This document shows positions 49,082 to 59,865 of a stretch of 64,000 nt of DNA, in pieces. A program made the position numbers and the translations under genes. The DNA is from Sipunculus nudus (taxonomy: Eukaryota > Annelida > Sipuncula > Golfingiida > Sipunculidae), in NCBI GenBank assembly GCA_026874595.1, contig CM049313.1, positions 49,217,659 to 49,281,658 of the forward strand, in the 5' to 3' direction. The notes below the pieces were generated by a model that ran no database searches, was not told the origin of the DNA, and worked only from the letters and a program-made list of their open reading frames with translations. Each line of letters begins with the position of its first letter. The first letter of the stretch is position 1.

Positions 49082-49140
<59 letters not shown>
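49069..49140. repeat. (TA)n microsatellite
   Basis: About 70 bp, slightly interrupted. Confidence 0.95.
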
Positions 49141-49143
<3 letters not shown>

Positions 49144-49204
49144 ACACACATTATGATAGACCAGGAAGAATCGGTTGAGTGGTCTATACGATTGACGTAG
49201 AGCT

Positions 49205-49380
49205 ATATACTACATGTAAAACACGTCAGGGTGGTCTACATGCAAATAGGCACTGCAAATCTCTGTGACGAACACCCAGTCACCTGATGATCGCCAAAGG
49301 GTAACAGATAGTTATACCCTCTTGCATGAATCTCAGAGTGGCAATGGGTAGGACACACTGACTTTATTTACATGTAGTAA

Positions 49381-49387
<7 letters not shown>
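49205..49387. mobile_element. Possible short TIR element
   Basis: ATATACTACATGTAAAACACGTCAG at the left is mirrored by CTGACTTTATTTACATGTAGTAAATAT at the right, with arms of about 25 bp. No target duplication can be read because the flanks are AT repeats. Confidence 0.45.
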
Positions 49388-49420
<33 letters not shown>

Positions 49421-49422
49421 AT
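49380..49422. repeat. (AT)n(GT)n microsatellite
   Basis: AT run followed by a GT run. Confidence 0.93.
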
Positions 49423-49869
49423 ACTGTCAGTTTCGCAACCAAGATAAGCTGTTTTTATTTTTAAAAAGTCAATGTACTCAGCTTTTTGTATATCGTTTTT
49501 TATATCATTTCCAAATCTCCAATTTACAAAAATAAAAGTTAACCTTTAAATAAATTGCTCAATTATTATTTGATTTTCTTGTACATTCTCATTCATATTG
49601 CAATACTTAGTTTTTTTACTCACACAAGGTAAAATATAAAATAGTGCTTTTCCTTTCAAGGAAAGATAAGTTCATCGAGCTTTGAATGTCACTGCATCTT
49701 TTAAATACTATCATTATTAATTTTTCTTTTACTGAAAGAAAGAAAACTGTGCGAGTTCAATCACCTCACTGTAATTACATTCTCAGTCCTTTAACTTTCG
49801 TGGTGTATCCAGACAGTTTGTATTGTTACAGCTGTTAAGACTGGGTTCCATTACACTTATTAAATAACA
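49423..49869. other. No recognisable gene
   Basis: Non-coding AT-rich sequence. Confidence 0.5.
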
Positions 49870-50010
49870 GGTCATTACACTTCCTCCCGCTTCATCGACC
49901 TATGATGCAATTAATATTATTTTATCGTAGCCATACGTCCGTCGCCAGAAAAACTGATACTAGTACAGCGAGGAATGCGAGGAGAACGTCTGGATTATTT
50001 CTTGAAGCCC
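49870..50010 (+). repeat. Dispersed repeat R4, copy 4
   Basis: CCGCTTCATCGACCTATGATG, ATTATTTTATCGTAGCCATACG and ACAGCGAGGAATGCGAGGAG. Confidence 0.65.
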
Positions 50011-50059
50011 ATTAAATGTCCCCGTTATATATTTTCTCATACATTTATCCTTTCCTTTT

Positions 50060-50300
50060 TTACTTTGTGAAATCCCTGCTGACTGGAACACTGTTAGGAT
50101 CACACATATTTATAAAAGTTTAGTCGGTAAGGAGGATCGGAATAACTATACCGGCCTCTTTCAGTAAGATGTCCTGAACCTTAACAACTTGAAACCATTG
50201 TGAATCACATTTTTAAAGCATTGGTTTATATAAAGACACCCAATCTGCAAATAGTTCAGCTTGATTAGACTGACTAATTATAATCGACGAACCCTAAATC
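50060..50300 (+). mobile_element. LINE reverse transcriptase entry fragment
   Basis: Translation from about 50079 gives IPADWNTVRITHIYKS followed by KEDRNNYTGLFQ, matching the P-x-x-W-x-x-A-x-x-x-P-x-x-K...NYRPIS block at the start of LINE reverse transcriptases. NHIFKALVYIKT follows in another frame. The rest of the domain is missing. Confidence 0.75.
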
Positions 50301-51225
50301 AATATACCTACAGAGCACCTTAGATGTAAGCGCCATTTAGTGCCCATGAAACCATGGACATGACCACTACTTGAAACAATTGGCTCTAGCACATTTAGTT
50401 CCTTTTTATCTACTAGCGGTAATCCTTTGATTCCGACATACGACTTACGACATCCACCATTTATTCAGGACGTATAATGGAAGCCCCCACGAGTGGTTTC
50501 GAAATTTTGCGATGTCGATTCACAAAGATTATTGTAGATATGTTTTTGGTAACTTCAAAACAGAGCCTTTTCCTAAAATTGAACATTAAAATATTATAAA
50601 GAACCGTAAATTGAAATAGTTGCAAGCACATATACTGTCACTTTGTCACTGTTTAGCCGTCTGATTTGTATTTTCAAATAACGCAGCTGTCATATTCTAA
50701 TAAACTAATTCTGCCGAGTGACTTAGGAGTCATCAAGAGAAATTTCGCCGATCCTTTGTTTAACGAGGCAATGTGAATGGGCACCAGCGTGGGGAGGATT
50801 ATATGTATTTTGAGGCAGAATATTTGGTCAAAACGGTATGCACCATCAAAGAATTTCTCAGAGCTTCTTTAAAAAAATCGATTGCCATATAAAGAGTAAC
50901 GTATGATGGTTACTGGCCGTCTTGACGGGGTCTAGAAGGACAATATATATGGCTACAATAATGTCAGTTAGATAAAATTGTATTATATGTGAATAATCGG
51001 ACAAAAACCAACCAATGCGGTGATAGTTTCATTGTAATCTTACTTGAAAGTCTAATGAATGCAAGCCGCGACCCATATTCCTTGGCTCATTCGTGCATAA
51101 GTGACTGTATATTTGTGAAAATCCATTTACGACGTTCTTGGAACCGGATCATGTGTCGGACCCACACCAAACTCTAATCCTTTTTCATTGGTCTATTCTC
51201 GAAATGCTCTGAAAAGTTCATGAGA
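50301..51225. other. No recognisable gene
   Basis: Non-coding sequence with no repeat seen. Confidence 0.5.
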
Positions 51226-51229
51226 TTCC

Positions 51230-51345
51230 GTTCAAGGCTGCGTGAGTAATATTGTGAAAAAATACACACACACAAACATACGAACAGGAATGAAAGCATA
51301 TCCGCCTGGCGGAGGCATGGAATAAACCTTTCTTTCGGCACGACA
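51230..51345 (-). repeat. Interspersed repeat of the GCCTGGCGGAGG type, fragment
   Basis: CGTGAGTAATATTGTG, an AC-rich run, and GAAAGCATATCCGCCTGGCGGAGGCATGG form a pattern that I recognise from a repeat common in aquatic animals, probably the opposite-strand partner of the block at 51600. I cannot name it with certainty. Confidence 0.5.
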
Positions 51346-51599
51346 GCTACAAAACAAACTTTATTTCATCCTGAATGTGCATTGAAACTGGTAACCGGAA
51401 GTCCTAGCCTATAAGACAAAACAAATCCAGTGATTACCCCCCCCCTAAGGATTGCATCATGACAATTGCTGGATCAATATTGTCCCTAATAATTCCTGGT
51501 TACGACGCCATGTGAACAGCGTCAAAGCAGTATTGACTCATGATACACGGCTAAACTGAAATGTTCGGCTGCTCATACCTCACACACTTCAAACATCAT

Positions 51600-51945
51600 T
51601 ACTTTCTTACCTCCTCCAAGCGGCGGGGTTATGTTTTTGGCGGCGGTGGTTTGTTTGTCCGCCTGTCTGTTAGCAACATTTATCAAAAAAGTTATGAACA
51701 GATTTTTATGAAATTTTCAGGATAACTCCGCAACAATACAGGGAACGATTGATTAAACTGTGGGGTGATCCGGATCACCATCTAGATCCTGGAATGTTTT
51801 ATAGGAAAATGCTGCATTTTGACCATACCTTATGGGAGAATGCATTCTCTGAGTGCATATATCTAGTTAACAATGCAATCTTTTATTTTATACATGAAGG
51901 CATAAATAAAAATGAATTAAACTTGTGTTTTTAAATGAACCATTA
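51600..51945 (+). repeat. Interspersed repeat (CCTCCTCCAAGCGGCGGGG... type)
   Basis: In order: GGCGGCGGTGGTTTGTTTGT, CTGTTAGCAACATTTATC, GTTATGAACAGATTTTTATG, GGTGATCCGGATCACC, GATCCTGGAA and CATTCTCTGAGTGCATATATCTAGTT. This word order is seen in a repeat widely spread in fish and marine invertebrates. Non-coding; the 61-residue frame at 51749-51934 is part of it. Confidence 0.65.
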
Positions 51946-52757
51946 AAGAATTATGTCACATTTATGTATCCTTCCTGTAAAATATTTGGCAAACACACGT
52001 GTTTTAATTGATTGATTAATTATTAAGAAAAACCCGTTCGGGCGAAATAATTCAACATTTTTCTGTTTTGGTAGCTTTAATGATTGGTACACGCACACAT
52101 TGACGGAAGTGATGTAGATTTACCTTACAGATATGGCTCATGGTGCCCCTTAATTTACCAATCAATGAACATTGAAAATTTATTGAGCTCTGTGTAAAAT
52201 TTATACGAACACAGATATGAACGCCGTTCGCATATGTTATTGGTAAGAACAGTTTAGGAGCACCGCTGATAATATATATCCTTAGAATATTTTTGTTTAA
52301 ATCAGTTCATCCCAATGTATGGCTAACATATTGACGAAATCTGGAGGCTCTGACATACGTGTACCTAACTGCCCTATACTGGGGATTGATTGGCATCAGG
52401 CCACTGAACAGGATGAACGATGGTGAGGGTCGGATCTGGCCATGGGAGATATGCGCTTGCGTGGAACAGGAACGCAGCATCTTGAAAGATACCAGACATT
52501 ATCGTATAGAGTCCATATTTTCGTTTAACCGAGCAGTTCCAATCTCCGTGCGAAACAGCACGACGGCGCAACACGGCGAACTAAATACTGATATTAATGA
52601 AAAATTATAACGTCTCAGTGGCATGGGTTCACTTTGTTCCTAGACATTTTATGAATACTTAGTGTAATAACAGGGATAGTCAGGGTTTATTTAGAATGCT
52701 TGCTCCTGTTATGTACTAATATATTATAGCAAATTATTAATACTGACGTTGACTCGA

Positions 52758-52760
<3 letters not shown>
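51946..52760. other. No recognisable gene
   Basis: Frames on both strands overlap at 52359-52610 with no recognisable motif. Confidence 0.5.

Positions 52761-52819
<59 letters not shown>
52761..52819. repeat. (TA)n microsatellite
   Basis: About 60 bp of TA. Confidence 0.95.
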
Positions 52820-52823
<4 letters not shown>

Positions 52824-52878
52824 AGTTATACACATAGAAATTCAATATATCACATGTTCTACCATGCAGAGGAGCATT

Positions 52879-53372
52879 GATAATGCATCGTATACAGTGA
52901 GTTTTACTTCATATACAACAGACCTGTTTCGTGAGTATAGCTGACCAGCCGGCTCACTCTTCAGGTACAAACTGAACTGATCAAATATGCAGGTATTGTT
53001 CGTCATAATAGGTAGGATTAACCTAGGATTATTAGGTCCGGTAAGGTTGTTGTCGGGGCTCAGGTGGCTATTGTTTTGTGCTGGTTCCGTGGGGATTTAT
53101 GTGATTACTTAACGTCACAATGAAGGTGCTTGGCCTTGTGTTTAAATGTGGGTCAGTTCGCTTCTATAATTCAATGTGCTCCACGGAACCAGCACAGCAC
53201 AAAAGCCACCTGCATGTGTCTCGACAACAACCTTACCGAACGACGTATCCCCAGGTTAATCCAGCCTATTATGACGAACAATACTCGCAAATCTGATCAC
53301 TTTGTACCTGAAGAGTGAGCCGGCTGGCCAGCTGTACCCACGAACCAGATCTGTAGTAACTGTATACGATAC

Positions 53373-53378
<6 letters not shown>
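52879..53378. mobile_element. Fold-back element flanked by microsatellites
   Basis: The left arm (52879-53090) has GATAATGCATCGTATACAGT, CAGCCGGCTCACTCTTCAGG and GGTAAGGTTGTTGTCG. The right arm (53170-53378) has their mirror: CGACAACAACCTTACC, CCTGAAGAGTGAGCCGGCTG and ACTGTATACGATACATTATC. The arms are about 200 bp with mismatches, around an 80-bp centre. (TA)n lies at the left and (CTAT)n/(TA)n immediately at the right, a MITE-with-microsatellite arrangement known from bivalves. Confidence 0.83.

Positions 53379-53462
<84 letters not shown>
53377..53462. repeat. (CTAT)n then (TA)n microsatellite
   Basis: Directly abuts the LTR at 53463. Confidence 0.95.
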
Positions 53463-53467
<5 letters not shown>

Positions 53468-54204
53468 CAGGTGCCCTTTTTATTGAGTGACACGGGCGTA
53501 ACTCGAGTAGTAGCGCTCTTGCGTGGCCGCGTGTTGCACACGCAGTAATCCGTACTGGTTGAACACTCGGTGTCATGCTAGCTTGGGGCTTTCTCGCCTG
53601 GCCGAGCTCACGTGTCCACCCTGGTATGTAGAGACACAGCGATGTTTTTCTAGATGATTCCTGTAACGTGTGCTTACTGTGTACTATGTTTGATTGTTCG
53701 AGAAATAGAAGCTTCTCGGCTTGAGGTGAAAAGTTATATAAAGGGGCTGTGTTTTGGAGCCGAGAGAGAGGTGAGAGAGTATTCAAGCGGACACAGACGT
53801 GTGTATGTTAGTGGGACCTTTCCGATTATCCAGTAATTTCAGGGATTCTTTTACTACTAACTCTATACAATTTAATGCCTGCCTGCCTCAAGTTTACTTT
53901 TTGGATTGTTACAAGAGCTTTACATTGGACTGTTATTTTCTGAGAGGATTTGTGTGGAATTGTCATCCGGCATATGCATTTGAAAGGACTGATCGATGTG
54001 ACAGTGGTGGTATGAAGGTACTGTGCACTTTGTTTATTTTACTGTGATTGTACAGATTTCTTGTTGTACTGCTGTTATACTGGTAATTGTAATGATTTGG
54101 TGTATTGTAATGTTAGGGTTGTTTTAAGAATAAATGGTTATTTGTTGACAAAAAAATTATGTCCATCACACATACGTGATCTGTTGATATTAGGTTCCGT
54201 AACA
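53463..54204 (+). mobile_element. Solo LTR of the large family within a TA microsatellite, 742 bp
   Basis: The start is TATTACAGGTGCCC (first TG mutated to TA) and the end GGTTCCGTAACA. It keeps CACGTG near 53610, TATATAAAGGGGCTG near 53735, AATAAA at 54129-54134 and ATCACACATACGTGAT. The block holding CCTAGACATTTCACGCTGCC has been deleted. TA repeats lie on both sides, which hides the target duplication. Confidence 0.88.
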
Positions 54205-54266
<62 letters not shown>

Positions 54267-54278
54267 TTATATATATAT
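54205..54278. repeat. (TA)n microsatellite
   Basis: Right-hand half of the TA tract interrupted by the LTR. Confidence 0.93.
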
Positions 54279-54660
54279 GCAAAGTTACATTGTCATATTT
54301 TAATACGTTTAAATCCTGGTGATCATAAATTTTTCTCATTTTTGCGACAAAAAATGCGACACAGCTGCAACCTTATTTTATGTATTTGAAAATCTATAAT
54401 TATTTACCGAACAGAGTTAGAAATATTTACATGAACCTTTTCAACATAATGTAGGACATTTTAATATTTGAGAAGCCTTTTCTTTAATTGAATAAATATC
54501 GTGATATATTTCATTAGAATTAACCGCATATATATAAGACTATGACTAAGTTATATACCTTTTTCTGTTTGGATGTCCCTTCTTTCTAATGTTTGTGCAA
54601 TACATCAATATTTCGAATGCCGCAAGAGAATCGATTCGCTTAATGCTCTTAGATGAGTCG
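54279..54660. other. No recognisable gene
   Basis: AT-rich non-coding sequence. Confidence 0.5.
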
Positions 54661-54664
54661 TTAT

Positions 54665-54667
<3 letters not shown>

Positions 54668-54740
<73 letters not shown>
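54668..54740. repeat. (TA)n microsatellite
   Basis: About 72 bp of TA. Confidence 0.95.
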
Positions 54741-54742
<2 letters not shown>

Positions 54743-54748
<6 letters not shown>

Positions 54749-55470
54749 GGGCTCGGTTTTGCCTACAAATTTCGAATTTCAGTATATGGCGATATGTGTA
54801 ACGTATAGCAGTATGTATTGCGATATTTTCATTTTATTAAATTTATAGAAAAATAAGTGCGTTTTTAAATTGTATTAATTATTAATATTGTAATAATAAT
54901 TAATTATTTATCATGTTAAATATAATGACTATTAAAAGTTTATGCAGATCAGTTTATTTAAAATACGAAATATGACAATAGTATTGATTTATGTACTTAG
55001 TAAAATACTGCTCTTAAACAATAGTACTGTTAACTTGTCACTTGATCTTAATGCAGTTAACATAGGATGTGAGGAGAGAATATTAATGAATGATAAATTT
55101 TTATGACCGTGTTGAACACTTCTTTCTTTTTGTTGTATGGACATATCTCTCGCATACTATAAGTCATCGAGCAGACATGTTTTTTTTCTTCCAGGAACGG
55201 ACCTTTGATCTATGCATGTCAAACCTACTAAATTTTAGTATTCCAGCGGTCCCAAAAACCGTACGGTACTCTACGGTGTGCGGTGACCGCAGCGGGTTGT
55301 GGCCGAGGCTTTTAACATTTTTTACTATAATATCTCAAGATAAAGCAGCGGCCTGTCATTAATCCCAACCCATTTGGATGTCTACATAGCAGAAATATAA
55401 ATATAAAAAAAAATCCTGTTTTATGCACGTTTAACAATATATCTAAAAATATCGATATTTGAAAACTGTA
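54743..55470. other. AT-rich tract with possible hAT-type ends
   Basis: CAGGGCTCGGTTTTGCC near 54748 and TATCGATATTTGAAAAC near 55448 resemble hAT-style terminal words like those at 1815-1930. The 90-residue frame between them (55090-55362) has no transposase motif. The pairing of ends is not demonstrated. Confidence 0.3.
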
Positions 55471-55489
55471 CAGCGACAAACATGGGGTG

Positions 55490-55630
55490 ATTACTTGATA
55501 TATGTAATCGATTACGATTACTTATACTTTGAAAGTAAACGATTACGATTACAATAACGATTACCAAATTAAGTTCGTCAATCGATTACGATTACTTTAT
55601 GATTACCTTTTGAAGTAATCATGATTACAG
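55490..55630. repeat. ATCGATTACGATTAC-type degenerate tandem block
   Basis: GTAATCGATTACGATTAC and close variants occur five or six times on alternating spacers, ending in GTAATCATGATTACAG. Such blocks are common in subterminal regions of invertebrate DNA transposons. No transposon ends were proven here. Confidence 0.75.
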
Positions 55631-55849
55631 CCACAATTAGAAACCTTAATAGTGTCAAAGGGCAACACAAGAAGTGTATACTCTAATCTTTATACAAATG
55701 CATAAAAAAGAAAACTTGCAGACTATCCAGATCCAGTTGTCAGTCTCATCAAGATATGAGGCAGATAAAATATTCTGAAGAATAAAAAAGAAATCATTTA
55801 TATAATTCCAAATGCTTGTTGCACTTTATAAGCATAAGTCTTGATTTCG

Positions 55850-56283
55850 TGATTTCGCAGGGTCTAATGTGTTTAGTAACATCAAAAATGTGAGTTGGGG
55901 TAGCACGTAGACTATGTTCTAGTTTCATTCTTTCTAACTCCATTCGTTTTAACTCAATTTCTTTTTCTTTTTAAGTAATTCTCTTTCTAACCTTTCATGT
56001 TGTTCCCTCTCTTTTAATGCTAGCTCATTTGGCATTTCTAACTATTTTAATTCTAATTGCATAGCAAGACTGTCATTTTTATGTTTCCACTTCACTCTCT
56101 TCAATTAAACCTTTGCTAACTAGATCTTGTATGATTTTAGCAATGATATCAGGCTTTCTCAAAGCTTTTTTTCACACTTAGCCCTGAGTGTTGTCCCAAA
56201 CGCAACAACTGTTCCTATGTCAACTGTTTAATTTTATCAGGGTCGGGATCGTCAACAAATGTCTCAGGTATGAAATCTGCCAT
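55850..56283 (-). pseudogene. Broken gag of a Gypsy-like LTR retrotransposon
   Basis: A minus-strand start at 56283 opens MADFIPETFVDDPDPDKIKQ, then a stop, then EQLLRLGQHSGLSVKKSF, and in shifted frames IIAKIIQDLVSKGLIEE, a Lys/Glu-rich stretch (KRMELERMKLEH) and THIFDVTKHIRP. This order (short acidic N-terminus, SAP-like helix pair, charged coiled stretch, then FDVTKHIR) matches gag proteins of Gypsy-type elements in fish and molluscs. It lies directly downstream, on the minus strand, of the LTR at 56456-57959 and its primer-binding site. Several stops and frameshifts make it inactive, and everything beyond the first ~140 residues, including pol, is missing. Confidence 0.8.
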
Positions 56284-56431
56284 GTTAAGATGTTAAAACA
56301 ATAACAAAAAACCACAGGGATAAATCCTGTAAATAATGTACCGTAAACAATATGTAATCTTGTAAACAATTTAGGATACTACAATGTGTCAAGTTTAAGG
56401 CCTTATAAATTAAAAAAAATAACTATTAAGC

Positions 56432-56449
56432 ATCCCTGACAAGCCTCCA
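56432..56449 (-). promoter_or_regulatory. Primer-binding site, tRNA-Pro type, of the large element
   Basis: The minus strand reads TGGAGGCTTGTCAGGGAT, six bases after the LTR end. It agrees with the tRNA-Pro primer-binding sequence at 15 of 18 positions. The same primer type occurs in the TRIM at 9995-10007. Confidence 0.8.
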
Positions 56450-56455
56450 ATTTTA

Positions 56456-57959
56456 TTTTACGGAACCTAATATCATCAGATCACGTATGCGTGATAAACA
56501 TAAATTTTGTAATGGAAATAAAATCAGATTCTGTAGCACTAGGCAGCGTTAAATGTCTAGGGGAATGAATAAAGAAGTCAGTGTTTTTTATTAACAAATA
56601 AATATAATTTACTCTTAAAACAACCCTTACATTACAATACACTAAATCAATACAATCACATAGTATACAACAGCATAACAGCTAACTAATACAATCACAC
56701 AGAATAAACAAAGTGCACAGTACCTGGATACCACGACTGTCACAGCGACAAGTCCGTCAAAGCATATAATTCAGATGAACAGTGCACACAAATCTGCTCA
56801 GAGAATAACAGTCTAATGTCCATGCAAAGAATCATGGTGATCTCTGCATCAGTTGTTCAGATACTTCAGCTTTTGTATCAAATTTTCCATTATTCTGAGG
56901 GGTACTTCGGAGTCCTATAGCTTGAATGATATGGGTAACAGAGACCTAATTTCAGGTTTCCACAGACATTTTTCATTGGCCTCCTAGCATGACAAAAATG
57001 AAGATTCTAGGTCCAGTTGTTACGATTTGTGCCACGTTAACAGATGACAGCATCCTTTAAGGTCTCAAAAATAGAGAAAAAAAAATCGAAAAATTGAATA
57101 AAATATAGGTGGCACCACCAGTCTGCAGAAACCGATGAAACACTCCATAATCAATATCCATGCAAAGAATCATAGTGATCTCTGCATTAGTTGTTCAGAT
57201 ACTTAAGATTTTAATCTAATTGTCCATTATTCTGAGGGATACTTCCGAGTCCTAAGGCTTGAAGGATAGGGGAAACAGAGACCTAATTTCGGGTTTCAAC
57301 AGACACTTTTCATAGGCCTCCTTGCATTGCAAGAATGAAGATTCTAGATCCAGTTGTTACGATTTGGACCCTGTTGACAGATAACCACATCTTTAAAGGT
57401 CTCAATAATAGAGAAAACAATTTGTAAAAAACCTGAACAATACAGGTGGTGCCATCAGTCTGCAGAAACTGATGAAACACTCCATGATCAATATCCATGC
57501 ACACAAATCTGCTCAGAGAATAACAGTCTAATGTTAACCTCTTGTAACAATACCGAAAGTAAACTGAAGACCAAACAAGATCCGTCACAAATCCAGAAGA
57601 AAATCTATAATTGCCGCACCTATCGGAATAGGTCCCTCAAACTGACATACACGCTTCTGTGTCCGCTGGAATATTCTCTCACCTATCTCTTGGCTCTAAA
57701 ACACAGCCCCTATTTATAACCTTTCATCCGAAATCTCGAAAATTCCCTTTCACGGACAATTGAACAGAATAATACATAATACACAGTAAACATGCTACAG
57801 GAAACATCTGCAACAGAGAACGCCGTGTCAGGGTTCACACATGGGCCAGCCCGGCCCGGCCAGGCGATGCTGCCACGGCAACGAGCTACGTGTGCTACAC
57901 GAACCAAATGCCAACAACACATCCCGGATATGAGTCTTAAACAGCAGAAACCTGTACAA
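56456..57959 (-). mobile_element. 5' LTR of the Gypsy-like element, enlarged by an internal insertion
   Basis: On the minus strand it starts near TTGTACAGGTTTCTG (57959) and ends ACCTAATATC...ACGGAACC mirrored at 56456. It carries a TATA word (TTATAAATAGGGGCTG, near 57709-57720), the AATAAA region near 56600-56605 and the CTAGACATTTAACGCTGCC block. At 56819-57493 two tandem units of 338 and 337 bp interrupt it, with a 36-bp stretch of LTR repeated on both sides. Its 5' part resembles the solo LTR at 6747-7413. Confidence 0.82.
56819..57493. repeat. Two tandem units of about 338 bp inside an LTR
   Basis: Unit 1 is 56819-57156 and unit 2 is 57157-57493. Both start TCCATGCAAAGAATCAT and share TCCATTATTCTGAGGG, GAGACCTAATTTC, CCAGTTGTTACGATTTG and GAAACACTCCAT. 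GCACACAAATCTGCTC...CTAATGT (36 bp of LTR) lies at 56784-56819 and again at 57499-57534. Confidence 0.88.
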
Positions 57960-59090
57960 GACGAAGCCAGTCTTCCTGGCCAGACAGTTCTAATTCGTTG
58001 TGGAATGAACGATTAATTTGCTGCAAATATTCTCTTTCACGGAGTAAGCCAATAGAATTTTTTTTTCACAAAATACAAAATTGCATAACAATTAGCATCT
58101 AGTGAAAAGTGATTTGTTTAAATGTTACGGTCCGGATAAAACACACTGATTTTATACAAGAAATATTTTATTTATTTACATAGTGCATATGAACAACGCA
58201 AAGGGGTTTTCTTAAATGTATATATTTTAGCTTTTCTATGTCAATATATGATTATTAACTATAACAACACACATGACATAGCAATCTAAGACTACAAATC
58301 TACAAATAGCACATTTATATAGAAGTGTACGTCTTAAAGTCCTAGAATTTAATGTGATAAACACTATACAATTGATTATCTCTTATATTTTACTACATGT
58401 ATAAGTTCTTAATGGCATTTTTCGTCTGAAAATTCTCACTGACACATTTTACTGTCAAATAAGTTAAGATCGGAGACTTTCTGCGACTGGTCGCCGGTTG
58501 TCAATCGGAAGCAGTCACTGACGATCGTTGACTGCGACAGGAAAAATCGCAGGAAAATCGCTAGTGGGCGGCAGGCTTACAGTTGTGTCAGCCAAATCAA
58601 TGGCAGTTTGAGGAGATTTTGGATTTCGGACTCTCGTGAATTCTGCCCACGCTTTCGCGAGAGAAAGCCCTGCTAAATTTTGAAATTATCCTTAATAGAA
58701 GACAAAAACCAACTAAGCTCTTCACTCTCATGGAATTGCTCGAGATGACTCGGTTAACTTTGGCAAGCGCCAAACTTCTCAACAATACCGAAAGCTTTCT
58801 GCTAAATAACACAATTAAGTCGAATCGAAATAATAGAGGCTGTGAGGCTTTAAAGCATTTTATAAGCCTTTATTAACATGCGATGATCGGCCATATTTCG
58901 GAAAGACGGAAGAGAGTTAACTGTTTATAAACATGTAATGATCGGCAAACCTCTAAAACCCGACATACGTAACTGATATTTACTTAACCACCACTGGTAG
59001 TAAAAAAAAAAAAAAAAAAAACATAAAAAAAACTTACATATCACCGCATATTTTATCATCTATTAGCACTATTTGCGGGCGAAATCAAAA
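57960..59090. other. No recognisable gene
   Basis: Contains TGTTACGGTCCGG at about 58124, which could be another LTR-type end read on the minus strand, and a poly-A run at 58998-59018. No partner end was found. Confidence 0.4.
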
Positions 59091-59092
59091 CA

Positions 59093-59865
59093 TCTGTAAT
59101 AATGATACAGGGGCGCGGCAAATTAGGGTCTAAATTTGCAAATGATGGTAGATTTGCTTTCCTCTCGGAATATGATTGACTGTGTTGTGGACCCCTTTGT
59201 ATCGCACGAATTTCCTCTGCTGCATGGACGCCTCGGTGTTGTGGACCTCTGCAGCAGAACTCGCCCTATTGACAATCAACATGTTTTTGTCCCTGCAACG
59301 GGACCCGCTCTATTGTGGACTATTGTGGACTCTATTGTGGGTTTCGACCTCAGAACAATTCTATCTATTGATTACAGTCGCTGCCTCATTGAAATAAAAC
59401 CCCTTTGACGCATTTTACCGCTTTTCACGAATCCTATAAGAGGACTCGTCACCGCTCTTCAGCGAGGACTCGATTATGAACTTTTCATGTCAACTTGTCA
59501 ACCCCGGGGAAACGAAGCTTCTTTATTTGTGGGTCGTCCTCCCCCACAAGAAACCATGAATTTAATTGGTAAAGAGGAAGGATATTTCTGTGTTGTGTTA
59601 CTATGAACCAGAGCATCTTCCGTTGAACTTTCGGGACTTCAGTTAAGTATTTATTAGTTGCAGACATTACGAGATACGAGAGACTTTGTTTAATATTCGT
59701 TATGTTTAAATTCTATGACCATTTGTTATTGTAAATATTGTATATATTAATATAGCACCATTTTTGCACTTAAACTCTTGTTGTGTTAATAAAAGAATAT
59801 GTGTCTGAGGTTTTATGTTATGGTTCGGTCTGTCAGATTTGCCGTGTGAAAATGAACCGTAACAA
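59093..59865 (+). mobile_element. Possible solo LTR of another family
   Basis: The sequence starts TGTAATAATGATACAG and ends ATGAACCGTAACA. CTATAAGAGGACTCG near 59436 could be a TATA region and AATAAAAG near 59788 a polyadenylation signal. The layout and length (773 bp) fit an LTR, but the flanks do not match and there is no second copy in the window. Confidence 0.4.

Noticed and set aside
55090-55362. 90-residue frame between hAT-like words
   Set aside because: No transposase motif. It begins in low-complexity AT-rich sequence.
58124-59865. A single element from TGTTACGG (58124) to CCGTAACA (59865)
   Set aside because: The two ends do not form an inverted repeat beyond the first eight bases and no internal structure links them. 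Only the right part was kept as a possible LTR.
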